Below, piece by piece: positions 42,757 to 55,208 of a DNA stretch of 64,000 nucleotides; the first letter of the stretch is position 1, and each line of letters opens with the position of its first letter. The notes beneath the pieces are model-generated. The model was not told the origin of the DNA, searched no databases, and was given only the letters and a program-made list of their open reading frames with translations. The stretch covers positions 8,412,716 to 8,476,715 of the forward strand of contig CP053163.1 of assembly GCA_014607495.2 (NCBI GenBank), in the 5' to 3' direction. A program made the translations under genes and the position numbers. Origin of the DNA: Carposina sasakii (Eukaryota; Arthropoda; Insecta; Lepidoptera; Carposinidae).

Positions 42757-43010
42757 AATAATAATAAATAAATAAATAAATATTCACACACTTCACAACA
42801 CATTAACTTAGTCCCACATTAAGATCCATAAGGTCTTGTGTCGTGGGTACTAAGCAACGGTATATAAATACATAGATAAGTATAGAAACATCCATGACTC
42901 GGAAACAAACATTAATATTCATCATATCAATGTTTGCACCTACCGGGATTCGAACCCAGGACCTATGGCTTCGCAGGCAGGGTCACTACCTACTACACCA
43001 ATCGGCCGTC
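42757..43010 (-). mobile_element. tRNA-derived SINE
   Basis: Read on the minus strand: GGCCGATTGGTGTAGTAGG (box A region), GGTTCGAATCC (perfect box B), GGTAGGTGCAAACATTGA, then a conserved body with ACCCACGACACAAGACC and a TATTTATTTATT tail at 42757-42780. The full plus-strand relative is at 61892-62126. Confidence 0.85.
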
Positions 43011-43074
43011 ATTAATTCAATTAATTAAAGTCATTTATTTCTCTATTACTTTTATATCATAAAAATACCATACA

Positions 43075-43270
43075 TATAATCACGCCTTTATCCCTTACGG
43101 GGTAGGCAGAGCACCAAGGGCCGATAGAACCACATGGTGCCACTTCTGACCAATTTTGAGGCTATAGTTGAGATGTACAAGTTCGGTTAGTAGTGACAGG
43201 TGGTTAGCCCATCGCCTACAAAACACCAAGACCCTCTTGTCCCTCTACTGACTTGTACAGTATGCCCGGG
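43075..43270 (+). repeat. Dispersed repeat D1, second copy
   Basis: Same sequence as 4453-4625, with extra bases ggggtaggca after cccttac and a longer 3' end reaching a tatgcccgggaagagaagca segment. Confidence 0.65.
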
Positions 43271-43794
43271 AAGAGAAGCAGCTGTGTATTATACGTTTTT
43301 TTTTCACTCCCAGAGCAGCATAGAAGAATATAAAAATACCATGACATTACTAAAAACTAGACACATTATTATATACCTTGATCAAATAACAACCAAAATC
43401 ACTATCATTAATCATAAATATTTAGATAAATAAAATTTATATACTATCTTAAAATCTTTTTACAAATGAACAAGAAAAAGGATTGACAAAATACTTTAAC
43501 GAAAGTAATGTTTCACCGTAAACTTTTAATTCAGATCGTTTATATGCATTTGTATTCAAACGAATTCACAGTCGGACGCCTTTATAGACAGCAGGTACCT
43601 ATAAAGGGTAGGCTCTCTAAAGGGGCACATAAATTATAGCAGAAAGCCTATGTATGCTAAAAGGTATTTCGCGAAGTTACTTTTGTCGTATATTCATAAA
43701 ATAATACGACCTTTCCAGTCACGTGTGCAGAATCGTTAGAAGTGAAGAACCATATTTTATAACTTTACCTAGTACCCGCTATTTAACGGACGCT
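43271..43794. other. Unassigned sequence
   Basis: No gene or repeat recognised. Confidence 0.35.
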
Positions 43795-43945
43795 GGATTG
43801 TTATATTTGTACCCGAAAAGCGGCGGTAGGCTCACTCCTTACCACGTGGGCCCTAATAGGCTAACTGGTGAAAAGTGGGTGTGTAATTTGCACACTTCTG
43901 CCCAACCTTTTTGGGATAATGGGCGTGACTATATGTATGTCGGTA
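43795..43945 (+). mobile_element. LINE-type 3' UTR fragment
   Basis: ggtaggctcactccttacca, gtgaaaagtgggtgt, gcacacttctgcccaacctt and ataatgggcgtgac resemble a 3' UTR often seen at the ends of lepidopteran LINEs. The 83-codon ORF over it is accidental. Confidence 0.4.
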
Positions 43946-44029
43946 TGTACCTAGTATCCGGGACGAGGCTATAAATAACGTCGTTAACGATTCTAAGATC
44001 TTTTCTGTTGTAAAATCCATAACCATATA

Positions 44030-44399
44030 CAGGATGTTTTTTGTGGCCACCTTTAACGAAGGGTACGTATTCTATACATGAAATAAAGTAAGTTTATGCC
44101 TAAAAAATGCTGGGATTTTTTTTTTTTTTTAATTTAATTCCTTGATCGTGCGAAATTTATAGTGTCTAGTGTTTATGTTAGTTTTTTTATAGACAGATAT
44201 TAATTATTTTTCGTGAAAAAATCCTGCTACGCGCGTCTATGTGCATTTATGCAGAAAAACGCAGTCTATTTACTCAACTTTGGACCCTAATATTTTGGAA
44301 ACCAGACACTTCCCAGGTATGCTTCCATGGAGAAAAATGATCGTGATGATGAGGAGATTTCGTAGTTTACGTGAACGTTGACGACCAAAAATCATCCTG
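44030..44399 (-). mobile_element. M1 MITE
   Basis: Inverted full-length copy, CAGGATGTTTTTTGTGGCC at the left and GACGACCAAAAATCATCCTG at the right. Confidence 0.85.
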
Positions 44400-44400
44400 T

Positions 44401-44471
44401 ATATGTATGTGTATGTATATATGTATATGAATGTGTGTATGTGTGTATGTATATATATGTGTATATGTATC
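44401..44471 (+). repeat. TATG/TGTA-rich microsatellite
   Basis: Imperfect tatgtatgtgtatgtatata runs directly adjoining the MITE end. Confidence 0.8.
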
Positions 44472-44477
44472 CAATGG

Positions 44478-44625
44478 CCTCAGCGGAAGATCAGCGCAAT
44501 TTAAATATTGCATATGCTGAGCTGGGACCATTTTGCAACATTTGTATAATACTCTTTAGTCTTAACTTGATTTTATTATTATGTGTACAACTACATAATG
44601 TTGCAAATAAAGAAATTTAGATTTT
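44478..44625 (+). mobile_element. LINE-type 3' tail
   Basis: caatggcctcagcggaagat ... ttgcaaataaagaaattt with a polyadenylation-like AATAAAG. No ORF remains. Confidence 0.35.
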
Positions 44626-47040
44626 TTTGATTTTGATGATTACTTCAGAGGACCATATAAATAACTTATATTTAGATTTACAGCTTTAATAGATTACACA
44701 TACAATCTACGTCTTTTATAAGGACATTCTTAGTGAAATTGTAGTGTATTTTTTTTTTAAGAAATGTAGGTGTTTAAGTTCAATGAGGCACCATTTCAGA
44801 AAAGGTTTCTAGAGCAATTCAGTAAAGTGCACTTTTACAGCACCAGAGCCAGAAAAACAGGGTTATTCCGTCGCCAGTCTTAAATAGATACCTCCTGAGA
44901 AGTCTGCAGTCTGCTGAAGACGTTAACTTCACAATCTCCTAACTCAACAAAAACGTTTTAACGAGACTAAATGGAAAATGGTGTATCAAATTGTGTTTAT
45001 TTCTTTGGAATTCATTCACCAACATGAAACCTGTACAGTAAACTGTTTGTTGTATTCTCTAAAATTAATGGATAACTTTGTTCAATTGTTTCACTCAAGT
45101 CAGTGAACATTTTCATTAATTGAAGCAAGTTTATCGTTCGAATTTTCGAAGCAAAACAAAAGCAAGCGGCGATTTGTTCCAAACATAAAATTTAGTCGAA
45201 GCGTGAACGTGTTCACAGTCTCGTCCGCATATACAATGATACCCGAAACCGCTCCTGGTTTCCTGTCGTAATAAACTAGAGTGGAGATTAAAAGTGACTG
45301 GAGAGAAAAACGTTACCCTCCCTCCATCCCATGTAGTTACGCATGAAGACCCCGGGGAGAGCCGTCAGCTATAGCCATAACGTTTTCTTATCAAGACAAC
45401 ACATCCTCCACCACGATATATGCTTATAACTTTCCTCGCTACCGTACTTCGTAACATCGTATACATTTCGGTTTTTCAACGAGAATCTGAGTGAGACGAC
45501 TGCACAAACGGCAATGTATGAAGAAAGCTACAAAGCTACATGAATAGCCTCGGGATCTTTTTAGAAAAGTATCTGAAGGAAGCGCAAGTGTTGGCCTGAT
45601 AACCATGATAAAAATTGCTCTTTGGAGAGTACCAAAATATGTATATGTATATGCGAGTATGTAGTAATACAAATATGTTATAGCCTTAAAAACTTTACAT
45701 TCGTAGTGTACCAACTGACAGGGATCGTAATAATTGTTTATAAAATCGATGCCTGCCCATATTTTTAATGATATCTATGAGGATCGCTAGTATCAAATTG
45801 GAATTAATATAGTCTAAAAAATATATTTTATAATAACAACTACCTAATTTAAAAGATAACGACTGTGGAATATTTGTATAGATTTTATCCTTTATTGTAT
45901 ACACAAACATTTTCAGATTTCAGTTTGTTGTTTTGCAATCGGTCGATCGCAGTTACCAGTAAAAGTCGAACGAAAATAAAAAGGAAACTGGACCAAAAAT
46001 AACACACGTATATCCTCGTCGAGTGTATTTTCTGGAAAATACCTACTATTACACAAAAACTTTGTACCCATAAGGTATAGCAGTATATTTTTAACAATAT
46101 ATTTTCAGTTTAGTTTTTGTAAACCTACATTCATTTTGCGAAATATTCCTATTGTTTGCGCTGTTCATTTATTTTAGCCTTAAATACGTACAAGTACAAA
46201 CCATGCTTCTTAACCTTACTTAATTCTGTACAAAACCAAGCCGAGGGTCGATTTCACACGCGATAAACCTGCAAAAGAAATTTGGTCGGCCTTTGCTGTT
46301 ACCAGAATTTTCTGGAATTCTACTTTCATTCAGCCGGACATAAATCTGTCTGCGATCCGGTTGCATTTCGTACATTTTATTACAAGACTTTAAACGTCCT
46401 CACTCAAAAATTTTACGAGTCCTCTAGTCAAATTAACGTTTAAATATATTACAAAGTTCGACTTGGTTGTACGTATTATTCTTTAGAATTGTTAACATTG
46501 TTAACTTGTTAAAAGTTCTAAGAGTCTGAATAAGTTGTTTTATGTACTTCGGGTCTAATAACCTTAAATTATAGATAACATAGGCTACATGGCCCTGTCT
46601 GTAAAGTTTCTCTTTTGACATAGGTCTGCTTTATGTTAGTACCTATTACATTTGTACGTAATGTGATTAATGGATGTCTAGAAATTCTTAAAATGAAGGT
46701 TTAAACCTTTTAATTAATTGCAATAAAAAAGTTAGCTAGAAGCTGTATTTTCTGTGGACACATTACAGGTTTCATATCCATTATCTAAAAACACAGTTCA
46801 TCGTTATTTGTTTTCATGTTTTATACATTTTATCGAAATAATGTTACATAGAAGTTTTGTTACCCATATTTTTGTTTCATTGTAAGTTTCAGTTTGCAAA
46901 ATAATTGAAACTTCGATTTTTACTTCAATAAATCTATGGACATGGCAAAATACGATTTCATGCAGTTAATTACTTCTTCTTTCTAGAACATTATTTAAAA
47001 CAAAAATTGGGATGAATGAAAAAAAGGTATTTAAATCGAC
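44626..47040. other. Unassigned sequence
   Basis: ORFs of 62-91 codons (45439-46621, minus) show no motif. No repeat recognised in 2.4 kb. Confidence 0.4.
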
Positions 47041-47290
47041 TCAGTTTACTCCGACTCCACGCAGTCTTATCTGCCCTACCCCTAGAGTGCAATGTAAAAG
47101 CGCGTAGGCGCGGAGGGGCTAGGCGGCCCGCGAGCTGAGGAGCAGGCGGATGCAACGCTCGCCGCCGTGGCTGAAGCTGGCCGGCGCAGCCGGCCATCAA
47201 GCCGAATGTGCGGTGGTGAGCGTTACATTCATCTGCGACGATAAGCTCGTGTGGGACCGCCTGGGACCGCAGCGCCGGAGCCGTGATAGA
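47041..47290. other. GC-rich, CpG-dense island
   Basis: Strong compositional contrast with the surroundings (cgcgtaggcgcggaggggct, gccggcgcagccggcc). Frames are open on both strands: the plus frame from ATG 47150 (MQRSPPWLKLAGAAGHQAEC...) has a donor-like G|GTGAGC near 47215, and the minus frame spans 46991-47440. It could be a first exon or 5' UTR of a gene, or an eroded GC-rich element. I cannot choose. Confidence 0.4.
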
Positions 47291-47294
47291 AACC

Positions 47295-47385
47295 ATGCCT
47301 GCTGCATGTTGTATGTATGCTTGCATGCTGCATGTTTGCTGCAGTCTGCATGTTTGCTTGCATGCTTGCGTGCATGTTACATAGT
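47295..47385 (+). repeat. Degenerate TGCATGCT-type repeat
   Basis: Imperfect iterations of gcatgttg, tgcttgcatgc and tgtttgc. Confidence 0.7.
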
Positions 47386-48240
47386 TGTTTAATACTAAAA
47401 AGTTGTAATGTGAAAAAGTATTATGGGTTCCCATACACAATGTAACGTGTTTTTAACCGACTTCAAAAAAGAGAGAACCGATTTCAATTTTTTTTTATAG
47501 TTTGTCATGATATACTTCCAAGTTGGTCCCATATTCACCACATCAGGATCTGATGATGGGATCTTGGAGAAATCGAGGGCAATCCTCAAATATTGTAGGC
47601 ACATGTAGTCTGTTTTTAACCGACTTTAAAAAAGAGAGGTTATCATTTTTTTTTTATGTGTTACCTCGGAACTCCGTCATTTATGAACCGATTTCAATTT
47701 TTATAGTTTGTCGGTATGCTTCCAAGTTGGTCCCATATTCACCACATCTGGATCTGATTATGGGATCTTGGAGAAATCGAGGGCAATCCTCAAATATATT
47801 GTAGGCACATGTAGTCTGTTTAAGAATCTCTAAGAAATCTAAGGATATCCTCAAATATAATAGGCACGAGTAGTCCGTTTTTAGATTTTTATAGAGAATT
47901 ATGGTCAGCTACACATAATATAAACGAAACGAGGGTCTGATGATGGAGCCGGCGAAAAACAGATAGTGGAACTTTTTAGTAACAAAATCCTCCTATGGGA
48001 GGGGGAGGCCTACGTCCAGTAGTGGACTGCAACAGGCTTATGAAGATGAAGATAGTTGTGTTAAGTCGTGAAATTATATGTTGCATTAAGCCGTCTCTGA
48101 AGTAAGATGGTTATAGAGGAAGAGGTAGACATGAGAACAACGAGATGACGGATAATAGGGATGAATAAAAGAAAAGTACCTACATATTGCACCGACCCCA
48201 AATGATTGGGAACAGGGCAGGAAGAAGGAGTGTAATTATA

Positions 48241-48624
48241 CAGGGTGATTTTTGGTCGTCAACGTTCCCGAAAACTACGGAATCTCTTCATCATCACGAT
48301 CATTTTTCTCCATGGAAGCATACCTGGGAAGTGTCTGGTTTCCAAAATATTAGGATCCAAAGTTGAGTAAATAGACTGCGTTTTTCTGCATAAATGCACA
48401 TAGACGCGTGTAGCAAGATTTTTTCACTAGAAATAATTTATATCTGTCTATAAAAAAAACTAACATAAATACTAGACACTATAAATTTAGCGCGATCAAG
48501 TAATTAAAAATTTTTTTCAAAAAAATTAAATTTTTTTCCCAGCATTATTTTTGGCATAAACTTACTTTATTTGATATATAGAGTACGTACCCTTCGTTAA
48601 GGGTGGCCACGAAAAAACACCCTG
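48241..48624 (+). mobile_element. M1 MITE nested in repeat X
   Basis: CAGGGTGATTTTTGGTCGTC to CACCCTG, with TA on both sides. Copy 2 of X reads aattatatattgc across the site, agreeing with a TA duplication. Confidence 0.9.
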
Positions 48625-48639
48625 TATGTTGCTTAAATA

Positions 48640-49335
48640 ACAGTGTACATGACTGTTGTGCTGCCAAATCTCTTATATTCCTCCGAGGCGTGGTAAGTAC
48701 ATGTACCGTCGCCACATACGCACTCTGGATCGATTCCACCTCAAGTTCCTCCGATCCATCATGAGAATCAGATGGTCCAACCGGGTGCGTAATACCGAAG
48801 TATTGCGAAGAGCCAATGTAAGTGCCATTGAGGCCTACTTAATGCGTCGGCAGCTTCGGTGGTGCGGTCATGTGTCTCGTATGGCGGAGGAGAAATTAGC
48901 TAAGCGCATCTTCTTTTCTGAACTGGAGGAGGGCAAGCGGAAATGCGGCGGGCAACTCCTCAGATACAAAGATGTTCAGAAAAGACATATGAAGAGATGC
49001 AATATAGATCCATCTAAATGGGAAGTTTTGCCAGCACAACGACCAGAGTGGCGCAGGACGGTGATGAAGTAAGTACACGAGTTCGAGGAGCAGCGTCAAG
49101 CTGACCTTGACGCTAAACGTGATGAACTAAAGACCCTCCTCCTGCTGCCGTTATCTATAATTACAATAATGGCGCACTAACCTGTCCACTTGTGTGCGCG
49201 GGCGTTCAGGGCGAAGATTGGCTATGTAAGCCATCAGCCAGCCGAGCGCATGAACGCCAACTTAGTAATACCTAGGAGTAGAAGTGGTCGCCATGACCGA
49301 AATCGGTCGGAGGTCATCATTATCATCATCATATT
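48640..49335 (+). pseudogene. LINE ORF C-terminal fragment with zinc finger
   Basis: Frame 48690-49070 encodes [51 protein letters not shown] and [14 protein letters not shown], the post-RT region of a LINE polyprotein. After a stop, FEEQRQADLDAKRDELK follows, and a second frame gives CPLCARAFRAKIGYVSHQ, a terminal CCHH-like finger common in this LINE group. It ends in a (CAT)n tail near 49315-49335. Catalytic RT is absent. The same tail at the same site in X copy 1 (about 24694-24725) shows the insertion is older than the spread of X. Confidence 0.8.
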
Positions 49336-49530
49336 GTCAGACGTAAAGTTTCGAAGCCTAGTAATTTCTCTCTTTTTTCATGTGGCCTATTTATTCATTT
49401 GCTGGCATATAAATCTGACAATATTATGCCTTCTAAACTTCTAAACGGCTTAACGCAATATATATTTGCCCTTTAGTAAAATTTTACTTTAGTAAGCTCG
49501 AGTTTTGGGAGGAAGTCGGTTTTTCGTTTT

Positions 49531-52500
49531 AAAAAAAATATTACGAATAGTTTCATCGATAACTTAATACTTTTATGAAATGTAAGTTCGATGTATCGTT
49601 TCTCTGGTAATCATAACAACTTTAAAAGATTTTTTTTAAGAAACGTTTTTCGATGATATGTAACAGCGATGATTGACTATTCGATAAAATGAAAAAAATA
49701 TATATTAAAAATCGTGGAATACTTTTTAGTAAAATGAAATTCGATATAAAAAAAATCTGTATTCTAATAGACACCCCTTACGTTTACTGAGTTGGGCCGT
49801 TTCACAGCAATGTTAACTGTTTCTTAATTTCTGTAATACTGTGTTTTGTGTATTTTATATAGGCATGCTGTGAATAAACCAATTAACACACCGAAAATTG
49901 TATTCCTTATCAAGGGAAATATCACTTAAAAGCAACCGCCTATTTTCGGTAGAATAAACAAAAGGCGATATTTCTGGTTATATTTTTTGACAAGAGTAAT
50001 TATGCTGTTACTCAGTTGGCTGAGCTAACAAAGGACAGTTGCTACCTGATACGTAACGTGGGTCTACCTATTCATTTTACCACCGAAATGTACGCGAACA
50101 TTTTTATTTTCCTACGTTTTGTTCACCGTCATGCTTGCTAGAATTTTGAGGTCGGGTTATTTCGGTGATCCATTTAAATTATTCTGTCATTTATAAATCA
50201 TTCAAATAAGTAATGTTCAGGTATTTATAAAAGCTTTCTTTTTAGTTGCATCTATATTTCCTCAACAAGGACAAGTTAGTTGAGCTGCAGAAAAACCATG
50301 GGATAGATAAATTTTGGTCATAAACCCAAAAAAAAAATTCTATTCACATATAAAACGCACAAAATTACACACGTTAAAATTTCCAAGACATGAGTGTAAT
50401 AATACCGCTACAATACATATTTTATTAAATTTTACTATATCGCTGCTTTAATGTTGCTCCCATTGGGGAAATCTAATAATTTTGTTCGGGAGGTAGGTGG
50501 ATGCACGTTTTCCTTTATGAGCATTAACCAGAAATTGCTTATTCAGATTAAATTAAATTTACAATACAGGATGTGTACATCGTTAATAAGCCTTATCACC
50601 TTATTGGCGCTCCGAAAATTACAGCATGGCGTGAAAAAAACGAATTAATTTACGACACCTCGATTAATAATGTGTTAACTGTTACCTAATAATACACCTT
50701 TTATGGATCTATGCCGATGTGTGGCTTCTCTTTCCGTGCCCGTATTAGGAGACAACTAAGGAACTAGTGCAATCTCTCTGGAGATAATCTAGCAACTTGT
50801 CTATGTTCATTTACAATACAGTGTTTGTGACAATACTGAAAATGTCCTAAAATATAATTAACTGCCTTATACGAGATAGCCATTATAAATAGGAATGGTC
50901 TATAAGCAATTCAAAATAATTATGATAATTCCATTGTAGTAACAGTTCTACTCAAAATTATGAACAACTTCTGGCAAGTTATTTTAGTCAGACATCCTCC
51001 TTATTACTTACATACAAGCCCGGAGACCCGGACATTCAAGTAATTACGAATCCGGTGAGATAATAAAGGCCAATTATATGGCTATATGTTTTGTTAAGGG
51101 AACTTCTAAGAAGGCCTTAAATACTACTGGAAACAAAGCTTATTGCGACTCTGTTCTTAAAGCTTTATGGAAACGGACCAAGTATTTTTGTAATATTTAC
51201 CTTTAGTTTAGAGTCCACTGCCATAGACCTAGGGCCAGAAAGAACTTACTGTATTACTTGAAGAAAGGTACAAAGGTGAGTATCATTCTTTTTTCCGCAT
51301 TGTTTTTAGTTTTTAATGCTCTATTTATGCCAATTTCTACAAAAAGGTATAGGGAATAACAATGGAATAACGATATAAAACTTCAAATAAATACAAGAAT
51401 AACCTAAGCAAAATAACGTCTAGTTAGAACGTGGCGGGAATAAAATTTTTCATTGGATTTTATTTACATAATTATAACTAAATAATATTGTTAATGTTAT
51501 TCCATAAATATAGGGTAATATAACAGTAAAGTTATTTACCTCTTTGCTCCGAATTTCACTTCTTATTTATACTATCCAGGTAGTTGCAACTTTAGTGTTC
51601 ATTTTAGTGAGACATGACTGTCGTAAATGCGACTACACACGGCTGCCAATTAAGCTGGTACTTTCACGCGTTGTTGAGACACCTAATGGACTATTTCGTC
51701 CAGAAACAGGAAAACTCGTCGGCCATTAAAAACCATTTGTATTTCGCTAAAAATAAATGTATGTTTTGTAATTTTTTTTGTGAAAGACTTCAATTACTTT
51801 ATTAGCTTCACGTGCCTAAGATTAACTTACTAATAATTTCAACTAAGCTAGCTACTAGGTCAGAAAAGCTGAACAAAGAGTCATTTATTATCTATTTAAT
51901 AGTGAACGTTATTTTCAAAGAGAACTCAGTGCAGTTGATGCGAATAAGTTTGTTTTTATAAGAGTGCATTTTGCGGAGGAGTTTAGCCAAGTTTTTCTAA
52001 ATGTGTATTAGTCTAAAATCTAGGGGCATCTATATTTTTCATAAAACGTAATTCTCTAATGCAACCAACCGCACTTAAAAAAGTTTATAATTTTATTCCT
52101 AGCATCGTATTTATTATATTTTGTTTCGGCAATATAGCCAGGCATTGTTATCTATTTCTGCTATCACAGACAACAATGCAGTTATTTGGCTACGCTCTAA
52201 TATCGTAAACATTAAAAGTTATTAGATAGATATTTATTATCTATTTCTCATATTAAACTAATGCAATTTATCCGATCAGAAAAATGGAAGAAATATAAAA
52301 CTATTCTAACACAATAGTCTGCACAAATTCTTTTCAAATACCGACAAAAGCTAAGCGAGTAAGCACTTATTTGAAATAACTCCAGTAAGGAACTTGGTAC
52401 AAGCCGTCCTTATTGATTCCCTCCGACATTTCTTCCTAACATTTATTGAATTCTTCGATTCTTTATTATGCGTAATGTCCTTCAAAATTATAATGGAAAA

Positions 52501-53658
52501 GTTGAATGGAGCGGCCAAGGGATCTTGCGGAGTTGTGAGGAAATTTTTCGCTTCCTCTTGTATGTATGTATGTATGTATGTTCCTTTAAAGCACTACACA
52601 GACCAAACGCCTCGACCAATTTTTATGATTCATACGTCAATCGATTCCTCTTAGTCCGGAGAGTGTCACTAAAGACATGACGTTAGTGAAAATCCATATA
52701 AGTTTTTAGACAACAGCAAGACGAAAACTTCTTGCTGCCGAGCATGTTAAGTATGTTTCTTGAAGCGTACCTATTAGTAGCTAGGTACTCATAACAAAAA
52801 ATTATAAAATAAAAAATCCAAAAACCCGACTGCTTAAAAGAGAACCAAATAATGTATATAATAAAAAAACTGAAAAGAAAAAAAACAAGCACTTAGATGT
52901 TCAGTGGTCTAGAATTCTATAATATTATTATGGAATGAATACTATTGAAGAACATAAAATATTTTCTAATGATCGTAACATAACAACTGAACAGTCGGGA
53001 TCCATTATCAGCCAAGCTAATATTTCAATACATCCCATTATTTGGTTCTTTTTTTAGCACTCGGGTTTTTGGATTTTTAAAATTATTTTATGATATATAG
53101 TTAAATAGGATGGGATTGCATCGACTTTGCGAAGGAGACATTTACCCCCTCCCCCTTTGAAAGGGCAAATAGTGGGTTGAAAGTAAAAAGTAAATGTTAA
53201 CCAGTGGATTAGCAGTCGCATGACTGCATGTATTGTCACAAATCCATTTCTATTTCACTTCTTAGTTGCTACTCCTCTTACACTAGCTATGGGAGCCGAA
53301 AATGCATTATAAGCCACGGCCACCCTTTTTATACACAGAGCACTTTACTATATAGGTATATTTGGAGTTGACGTCAAATGGTCCTTACCTAAAAGTATTT
53401 TTAAGGCCTGGAAATACTTATTCAACTAAGTAGTTGAAGGGTACCGCGTGTACCAGTAATTGAACAATCTGCTCAAAGTCTGAGGATTATAAAATGATAT
53501 TTTATTAATAATTACTTTCCAAAAACTACTTTTTACTTATGCTACTAACTTATATAGTATTTATGAAGTTAGAACATACAAAAATACACATATATAGATT
53601 GACCTAACATTTTAGTTCTTTGCAGTCACGTTACTTAGTCCCGGACGGTTCAAAAGCT
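49531..53658. other. Unassigned 4.1-kb AT-rich region
   Basis: No recognisable gene. The frame at 51544-51729 (ends RVVETPNGLFRPETGKLVGH) follows a tccag acceptor-like site, but there is no supporting exon. A (TATG)5 microsatellite lies at 52560-52580. Confidence 0.4.
52560..52580 (+). repeat. (TATG)5 microsatellite
   Basis: Five uninterrupted TATG units. Confidence 0.9.
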
Positions 53659-53893
53659 GGTTCTTCTTCAGACTATTGCAGTCCACTGCTGGACGTAGGC
53701 TACTGCCATTAGAGGGTTTTTGCCCATAATTACAACGCTGGGCAGGCGGGTTGGTGACCGCAGTTTGATTTTTGGACTATGTTGTCAGCACGGGAGGCGC
53801 TACTGCCCACCTTCCGGAAACCCTTAATAGCCTCATACGATATCCACGAGCAAACATGGCGTGGTACAAACTCTACTCTACCGGTACCACGTG
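53659..53893 (-). mobile_element. Internally deleted RTE derivative
   Basis: Minus-strand leader (ccggtagagtagagtttgta ... gtcaccaacccgcctgccca) joined to the 3' end (gtccagcagtggactgcaat). Same structure as 2738-2995. Confidence 0.8.
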
Positions 53894-53965
53894 GGAAATA
53901 TAATTAAATTAATTTTCCGTCTGAATGTACGAGTATGTATCACTCAGAATCAGTATATGAATATA

Positions 53966-54296
53966 CATGATGTTTTTTCGTTGCCACCGTTTACGAGGGG
54001 CACATCAAATAAAGTAAGTTTATGCCAGGAAAAATTCCAATTTTTTTTTTGTTTTTAGGCAATTTTTATTTATTTGCTTGGCGTGCAATTTTTGGTCTGT
54101 AATGTTTGCATTGGCTTTTTTATAGCAATTTTTATCAATTTTTGCGGAAAAATGTTACATGCGTCAACGTGCATTTTTGGACCTTAATATCTAGGAAACC
54201 AGATACTTCCCAGGTATGCTTCCATGGAGAAAAATTATCTTGATCATGAGAAGAATACGTAGTATTCGGAAACGTTGACGACCAAAAAACACCTTG
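53966..54296 (-). mobile_element. Diverged M1 MITE
   Basis: CATGATGTTTTTTCGTTGCC at the left and ACGACCAAAAAACACCTTG at the right, with several internal deletions. It is the most diverged full-span member in the window. Confidence 0.8.
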
Positions 54297-55208
54297 TAGC
54301 TAAAAGAACTCATGGCGCCACTTTATATAAACTTAAGAATTGAAATAATAACATTGTCAGTTCTATTCCAGAGCATTTCGCTATTAGCTTCCATTCTGAT
54401 GTCAGGTAAAGCTGGCGATCATTAAATTAATACTTTATTTCAACGTTGTTATTTAATTAAATAGTTCGCTTTTAAACAGTGTAACGTAAATAGATTTTCA
54501 ATATAAGCTCTGCAAATTCCATTATTGTCACTTTGCTAGATTTGTGATATTGTTTGCTTCATGCGGCTAATTCGATTTTGTGAAGTTTATGTTTTTCACA
54601 CGGTCTGTGTTGTTGACAGTTGAAATGTTGTGATTATTTTTATCTGTTTGTTGTTTGTTACTAGGTTTGTATATTTCACAACCAATCCCTATAACTTCAC
54701 TTCATAAAGCACATAGTATAGAAATGGAAGCTTACAATTTTTTCACAGTTGCGTAGCCAAATAGCAAAAACGAAACACTTAGGTATAGATTCGCTATGTC
54801 TGTCCTTCCATCCGTATGTTACAGCCAAATTATATAGAAAATTGGTAGGTAGATATTTTTTAAAGTCGTGTTAGTCTCCGCGCATGGAACTGCTACTACA
54901 ATAAAATTTTCGTTAAGCCTATTTGTATGCAACATTTCTATATTATAGTGAAAATTTGAACAAATAAGTACGTAAAGCAAGAGCTTATTCTTCTATGGAT
55001 GAAACGGTGAGCTCATATTTGCCCAGGTACCCATAATGAAAAAGGCTCTCGCCTCCCACTTTTCAAGATATCTATTTGTACCGGCATGATTTATTTTGTA
55101 CATATACCTAATGACTTAATAGTTTATCCGAGAAAAAAACAATTTCCGTAAAAATTATGAACCATGAATTTGTATTATAATAAACGTACTTACGTAAATA
55201 TCGTAACA
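54297..55208. other. Unassigned sequence
   Basis: No gene or repeat recognised. Confidence 0.35.

Larger units (their letters stand above)
47455..49530 (-). mobile_element. Repeat X, copy 3, with nested insertions
   Basis: Left end AACCGACTTCAAAAAAGAGAG with a ~165-200 bp end segment repeated in tandem (47457-47618 and 47619-47822). Right end GAGTTTTGGGAGGAAGTCGG, TTTTTCGTTTT. The body matches copies 1 and 2. An M1 MITE (48241-48624) and a LINE fragment (48640-49335) lie inside. Confidence 0.8.

Noticed and set aside
43723..43974. 83-codon plus-strand ORF as a gene
   Set aside because: It overlies a probable LINE 3' UTR fragment and shows no domain.
46991..47440. 149-codon minus-strand ORF through the GC-rich island
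   Set aside because: Much of it is low-complexity translation of the TGCATGCT-type repeat and GC-rich sequence. The opposite strand is also open.
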